From Anaerolineaceae bacterium UBA2274 (GTDB lineage Bacteria > Chloroflexota > Anaerolineae > Anaerolineales > Anaerolineaceae): DNA of 7,745 bases. The notes below the pieces were generated by a model that searched no databases, was not told where the DNA came from, and saw only the letters and a program-made list of their open reading frames with translations. The position numbers and the translations under genes are program-made. Position 1 is the stretch's first letter, and every line of letters begins with the position of its first letter. The stretch covers positions 1-7,745 of the forward strand of contig DDWY01000051.1 of NCBI GenBank assembly GCA_002347705.1, written 5' to 3'. Shown one piece after another: positions 4,685-7,745 of the stretch.

Positions 4685-7621
4685 ATGAAAAAAGCAAAAA
4701 GCACAAGCGATTTGAAAGATTCTCAGGTTGAAATTTCTGTCACCATAAATAAGCAGCCGCAAATACTTTTAGTTGGAAAAAACGAAAGCCTGTTGGATGC
4801 CCTGCGCCGGGAATCTTATTTTAGTGTCAAGCATGGCTGTGATGACGGCACTTGCGGGGTTTGCACGGTGCTGCTCAATGGGCGACCTGTGCGCAGCTGT
4901 AGAACCAAAGCAGCGGAAGTCGATGGAGCGGAAATCACCACTTTGGAGGGTCTCAGTCAGGGCAATGAAGTCCATCCCATTCAGGCGGCATATATTGAAA
5001 CCGGCGCGATCCAATGCGGTTTCTGCACCCCTGCTCAAATCCTTTCGGCAAAGTCGCTTTTGGATCGAAACCCTGATCCAACTGATGATGAGATTCGGCG
5101 TGCGTTGAATCCAATCCTCTGTCGTTGCACTGGCTACGTTCGCGGAGTGGATGCTATCCACCGTGCGGCTGCCGTTTTGCGCGGTGAAAAAGTTCCTCCT
5201 TACTCCCACCTGGAATTTGTCTTGCCTAAAGATATCAATCAGCTTACGCTGCCTGAAGCATACTATCGGAGCGATGGCAAGCGAAATCCACTGCCGCCGC
5301 TGGTATTTACGCCTGAGGGGATGGAGAAGACTAATGTTGTTGGGAAATCGGAAGCAAAGGTTGATGCGAAAAAATTGGCTCAGGGGCATCCGGTTTTCAC
5401 CGATGATTTCCGCCTGGATGGTATGCTTTATGGCGCTCTGCTCACAAGCCCGCACGCGCATGCCATCATTCGCAAAATTGATGATAGTAAAGCCCGGGCT
5501 TTACCGGGTGTGGTGGATGTAATAACTTACCAGAACCTTCCCCGCGTCAAGTATGCAACGGGCGGTCAGAGTTATCCTCAACCTTTGCCATACGACCAGG
5601 TTTGCCTGGATAATAAAGTGCGTCATGTGGGTGACCGGGTTGCCGTGGTTGCGGCAGAAACCCTTGAGATTGCCCAGCAGGCTCTTGAATTGATTGATGT
5701 TGAGTATGAGGTTCTTCCCCCGGTTATCGATCCGGAACAGGCAATGGCAGAAGACGCGCCTGTTATCCATGATGAATCAGATACTGTTGGGATCTATGAC
5801 GCGGTCCATAACACTGTTCATCACATTGAAGCTGAAACAGGGGAGGTTGATGAGGCTTTCAAGGAGGCGGACGCTATCTTCGAAGGGGAATACCGCACAC
5901 CGAAACAGCAGCATGTTCACCTTGAAATGCACGTTTGCATCACCTACCTTGATGCGGACGACCGTTTAGTGGTGCGCACCAGCACGCAAGTGCCCTTCCA
6001 TCTTCGCCGTATGCTTTCTCCACTAATCAATCTGCCTGTCAAGAAAATCAGGGTTATCAAGCCGCGCATCGGCGGCGGTTTTGGCAACAAGCAGGAAATG
6101 ATTTTAGAGGATTTGTGCGCGCACCTGACTATGAGAACAGGTCGCCCGGTTCGGATGGAATACACCCGCACCCAAGAATTCACCAGTTCGCGCAGCCGGC
6201 ATGCCAATATTATTCGCTACAAAGTGGGGGTTAAAGACAACAAAGTGACTGTCGCGGACCTCTATCTCATTGGAGATACGGGCGCTTATGGTTGTCATGG
6301 TTTGACTGTAAACATGGTGGGTGGTTTCAAAGGACTGACTCTTTACAATCCTCCGAATGCTCGCTTTAAGTGTGATGTGGTTTACACCAACACCCCTCCA
6401 GCAGGCGCCTTCCGGGGTTATGGGGCAATGCAGTGCGAATATGGCATTGAGGTTATGATGGCTGAAATCGCTGAGAAACTTGGCCTGGATGAGGTGGAGT
6501 TCAAGCGGAATAATTGGATAAAGCTTGGCGAAAAATTGCATCTTTCCAAAGCCTTGGGTGAAGGACGAGAGGGCACTGAGCAGTCCTTGATGAGCACAGC
6601 TTTGGAACAATGTGTTGAGATAGGTTTGAAGGCTACCGATTTCTATGCAAAGCGCGAAGCAAATCGCCAGCAAAGCGGACACCTGCGGCGCGGAATTGGG
6701 GTGGCGGGTGTAATCCACGGAAGTGGTATAGCAGGTTTGGATATGGCTGCCGCTACCCTGAAAATGAATGATGATGGCTCCTTTAACCTTTTGATTGGGG
6801 CTACGGATTTGGGCACTGGATCGGACACGATTTTGGGGCAAATGGCTGCTGAAGTGTTGGGTATTCCGTTGGAGGACATTATTGTCTATTCCTCAGATAC
6901 CGACTTCACACCTTTCGACAAAGGCGCGTATGCCAGCAGTACAACCTATGTCAGCGGTGGAGCTGTGCGCAAGGTGGCTTTAGAGATCAAGAAACAGGTA
7001 ATCGATCATGCCGCACTGATGCTGGGTGTCTCCACGACAGATGGTTTCAAACTTGAAAACCGGCAAGTTATTGCTCCGGACGGAAGGGCTGTTTCCATGC
7101 AAGACGTGGCTCTAAGCTCGCTGCATCAATTGGACCAACACCAGATCATGGCTACTGCCTCGCATATCAGCCCTGTGAGCCCGCCTCCAACTGCCGCCCA
7201 ATTTGTGGAAATTGTAGTGGATACCCAAACGGGCAAAATTCATGTGGATCGAATGTTGATGGTTGTTGATTGTGGGCGGGTGATCAATCCACTTACAGCT
7301 GCCGGACAGGTGGAAGGCGGAATGTCGCAGGCGATGGGCTTTGCCCTGACAGAAGAAATGCTCTTTGATCAGGATGGTCAGCCCCTCAATCCTGACTTGA
7401 AAAAATATCACATTCCCCGTGCTAATGAAATGCCTGCCATAGATGTAATTTTTGTTCAAACGAACGAGCCGACAGGACCTTTTGGGGCAAAATCGGTATC
7501 GGAAATTGCGATTGATGGCGTCGCTCCAGCAATGGCCAGCGCGCTGCACGACGCAACAGGTGTTTGGATGCGGACCTTGCCCTATACGCCAGAGCGTGTT
7601 AAGCAGGCTTTGCAGAATTAA
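4685..7621 (+). CDS. Molybdenum hydroxylase of the xanthine dehydrogenase family, fused 2Fe-2S and Mo-binding subunits, no FAD domain (XdhD / Se-dependent type)
   Basis: A 978-residue enzyme. Residues 14-90 are a plant-type [2Fe-2S] domain (Cys52, 57, 60, 72). Residues 95-165 are the second, helical [2Fe-2S] domain (Cys111, 114, 146, 148). After a linker with no FAD domain comes the Mo-binding part from about 220: STQVPFHLRR (433-442), the IGGGFGNKQE loop (462-471), AFRGYGAMQ (575-583), GATDLGTGSDT (705-715) and GAYASSTTYVSGGAVRK (747-763). The catalytic glutamate is probably Glu940 in GPFGAKSVSEIAIDG, the base that in this family activates the Mo-OH. The layout and length resemble E. coli XdhD and selenium-dependent hydroxylases. 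It likely hydroxylates a purine or other N-heterocycle and passes electrons to a separate acceptor; no flavin subunit is seen in this window. No Tat signal or membrane segment is visible, so it is probably cytoplasmic. AAGGTG (4674-4679) precedes the ATG by 5 bases. The substrate is not predictable from sequence alone. Confidence 0.93.
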   Translation: MKKAKSTSDLKDSQVEISVTINKQPQILLVGKNESLLDALRRESYFSVKHGCDDGTCGVCTVLLNGRPVRSCRTKAAEVDGAEITTLEGLSQGNEVHPIQAAYIETGAIQCGFCTPAQILSAKSLLDRNPDPTDDEIRRALNPILCRCTGYVRGVDAIHRAAAVLRGEKVPPYSHLEFVLPKDINQLTLPEAYYRSDGKRNPLPPLVFTPEGMEKTNVVGKSEAKVDAKKLAQGHPVFTDDFRLDGMLYGALLTSPHAHAIIRKIDDSKARALPGVVDVITYQNLPRVKYATGGQSYPQPLPYDQVCLDNKVRHVGDRVAVVAAETLEIAQQALELIDVEYEVLPPVIDPEQAMAEDAPVIHDESDTVGIYDAVHNTVHHIEAETGEVDEAFKEADAIFEGEYRTPKQQHVHLEMHVCITYLDADDRLVVRTSTQVPFHLRRMLSPLINLPVKKIRVIKPRIGGGFGNKQEMILEDLCAHLTMRTGRPVRMEYTRTQEFTSSRSRHANIIRYKVGVKDNKVTVADLYLIGDTGAYGCHGLTVNMVGGFKGLTLYNPPNARFKCDVVYTNTPPAGAFRGYGAMQCEYGIEVMMAEIAEKLGLDEVEFKRNNWIKLGEKLHLSKALGEGREGTEQSLMSTALEQCVEIGLKATDFYAKREANRQQSGHLRRGIGVAGVIHGSGIAGLDMAAATLKMNDDGSFNLLIGATDLGTGSDTILGQMAAEVLGIPLEDIIVYSSDTDFTPFDKGAYASSTTYVSGGAVRKVALEIKKQVIDHAALMLGVSTTDGFKLENRQVIAPDGRAVSMQDVALSSLHQLDQHQIMATASHISPVSPPPTAAQFVEIVVDTQTGKIHVDRMLMVVDCGRVINPLTAAGQVEGGMSQAMGFALTEEMLFDQDGQPLNPDLKKYHIPRANEMPAIDVIFVQTNEPTGPFGAKSVSEIAIDGVAPAMASALHDATGVWMRTLPYTPERVKQALQN

Positions 7622-7650
7622 CCAACTTCGGACCTTAGCTCATTGAATTT

Positions 7651-7655
7651 GGAGG
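7651..7655 (+). promoter_or_regulatory. Ribosome binding site for the CGGC-domain gene
   Basis: GGAGG is followed by two consecutive in-frame ATGs at 7657 and 7660. The spacer to the first is only 1 base and to the second 4 bases, so 7660 is the better start. Confidence 0.6.
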
Positions 7656-7659
7656 CATG

Positions 7660-7745
7660 ATGGAAACTAAAGTAAATATAGGGATCATAATCTGTGACCG
7701 ATATCGCACCTGCGCGGGCGGAAAGTGCCTGAGATCGATGCGAAA
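7660..7745 (+). CDS. CGGC-domain (putative metal-binding) protein, 3' partial
   Basis: Only the first 28 codons are in the window. They read METKVNIGIIICDRYRTCAG followed by GKCLRSMR, then the sequence ends. The segment IGIIICDRY, then C-A-G-G-K-C, is the characteristic opening of CGGC-domain proteins, small cysteine-rich proteins of anaerobes presumed to bind metal. The diagnostic CGGC motif itself would lie beyond the edge, so the call rests on the N-terminus alone. The gene starts 38 bases after the hydroxylase stop with no terminator between, and is probably in the same operon. Another metal-binding protein fits the theme of the cluster. The start at 7657 (one extra Met) is the alternative. 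Confidence 0.7.
   Translation, partial: METKVNIGIIICDRYRTCAGGKCLRSMR

Noticed and set aside
6104..6841. Long minus-strand open frame (245 codons) opposite the hydroxylase
   Set aside because: It lies wholly within the conserved Mo-binding region on the plus strand and shows no motif of its own. The same holds for the 230-codon minus frame at 4769-5461.

Overview
The window holds a compact, wholly plus-strand run of genes, probably from a strict or facultative anaerobe. Signs of this are two ferredoxin-bearing MinD-type ATPases, two NifX/orange-protein-like metal-cluster carriers, an Mrp-type Fe-S carrier and a flavin-less molybdenum hydroxylase. The gene set and intermediate base composition would fit an anaerobic bacterium such as a Chloroflexota (Anaerolineae) or a clostridial or deltaproteobacterial-type lineage. 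The lineage is a weak guess, because there is no rRNA or other taxonomic marker here. No tRNA, rRNA, CRISPR array or insertion sequence is visible.

Layout. (1) From the left edge to 1013: an HTH_XRE-cupin regulator, cut off by the edge, continues in frame without a stop into a NifX/COG1433 domain; a good internal ribosome binding site precedes that domain. (2) 1014-1100: an 87-base gap with a 12-base direct repeat and no convincing promoter or terminator. (3) 1101-1433: a second, stand-alone NifX/orange-protein-like gene. (4) 1464-2327 and 2324-3256: two tandem, overlapping MinD-family ATPases, each with an inserted pair of 4Fe-4S ferredoxin motifs. (5) 3259-3561: a stand-alone DUF59/MIP18 protein. 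(6) 3572-4633: a DUF59-Mrp (ApbC) P-loop protein that lacks the usual CxxC. (7) 4685-7621: a 978-residue molybdenum hydroxylase of the xanthine dehydrogenase family, with both 2Fe-2S domains fused to the Mo-binding part and no FAD domain (XdhD / Se-dependent hydroxylase-like architecture). (8) From 7660 to the right edge: the start of a CGGC-domain protein.

How it may work together (inference). The NifX-like proteins plus paired MinD-ferredoxin ATPases match the core of the orange-protein (ORP) operons of Desulfovibrio, whose ORP carries a Mo-Cu-sulfide cluster. Here that module runs straight into Fe-S assembly/carrier proteins and then into a molybdenum hydroxylase. Gaps are short and no terminator is visible, so co-transcription is likely. 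A reasonable hypothesis is a dedicated metal-cluster handling and maturation operon for the hydroxylase, controlled by the upstream HTH-cupin protein. The regulator-carrier fusion and the cysteine-poor Mrp are the oddest parts.
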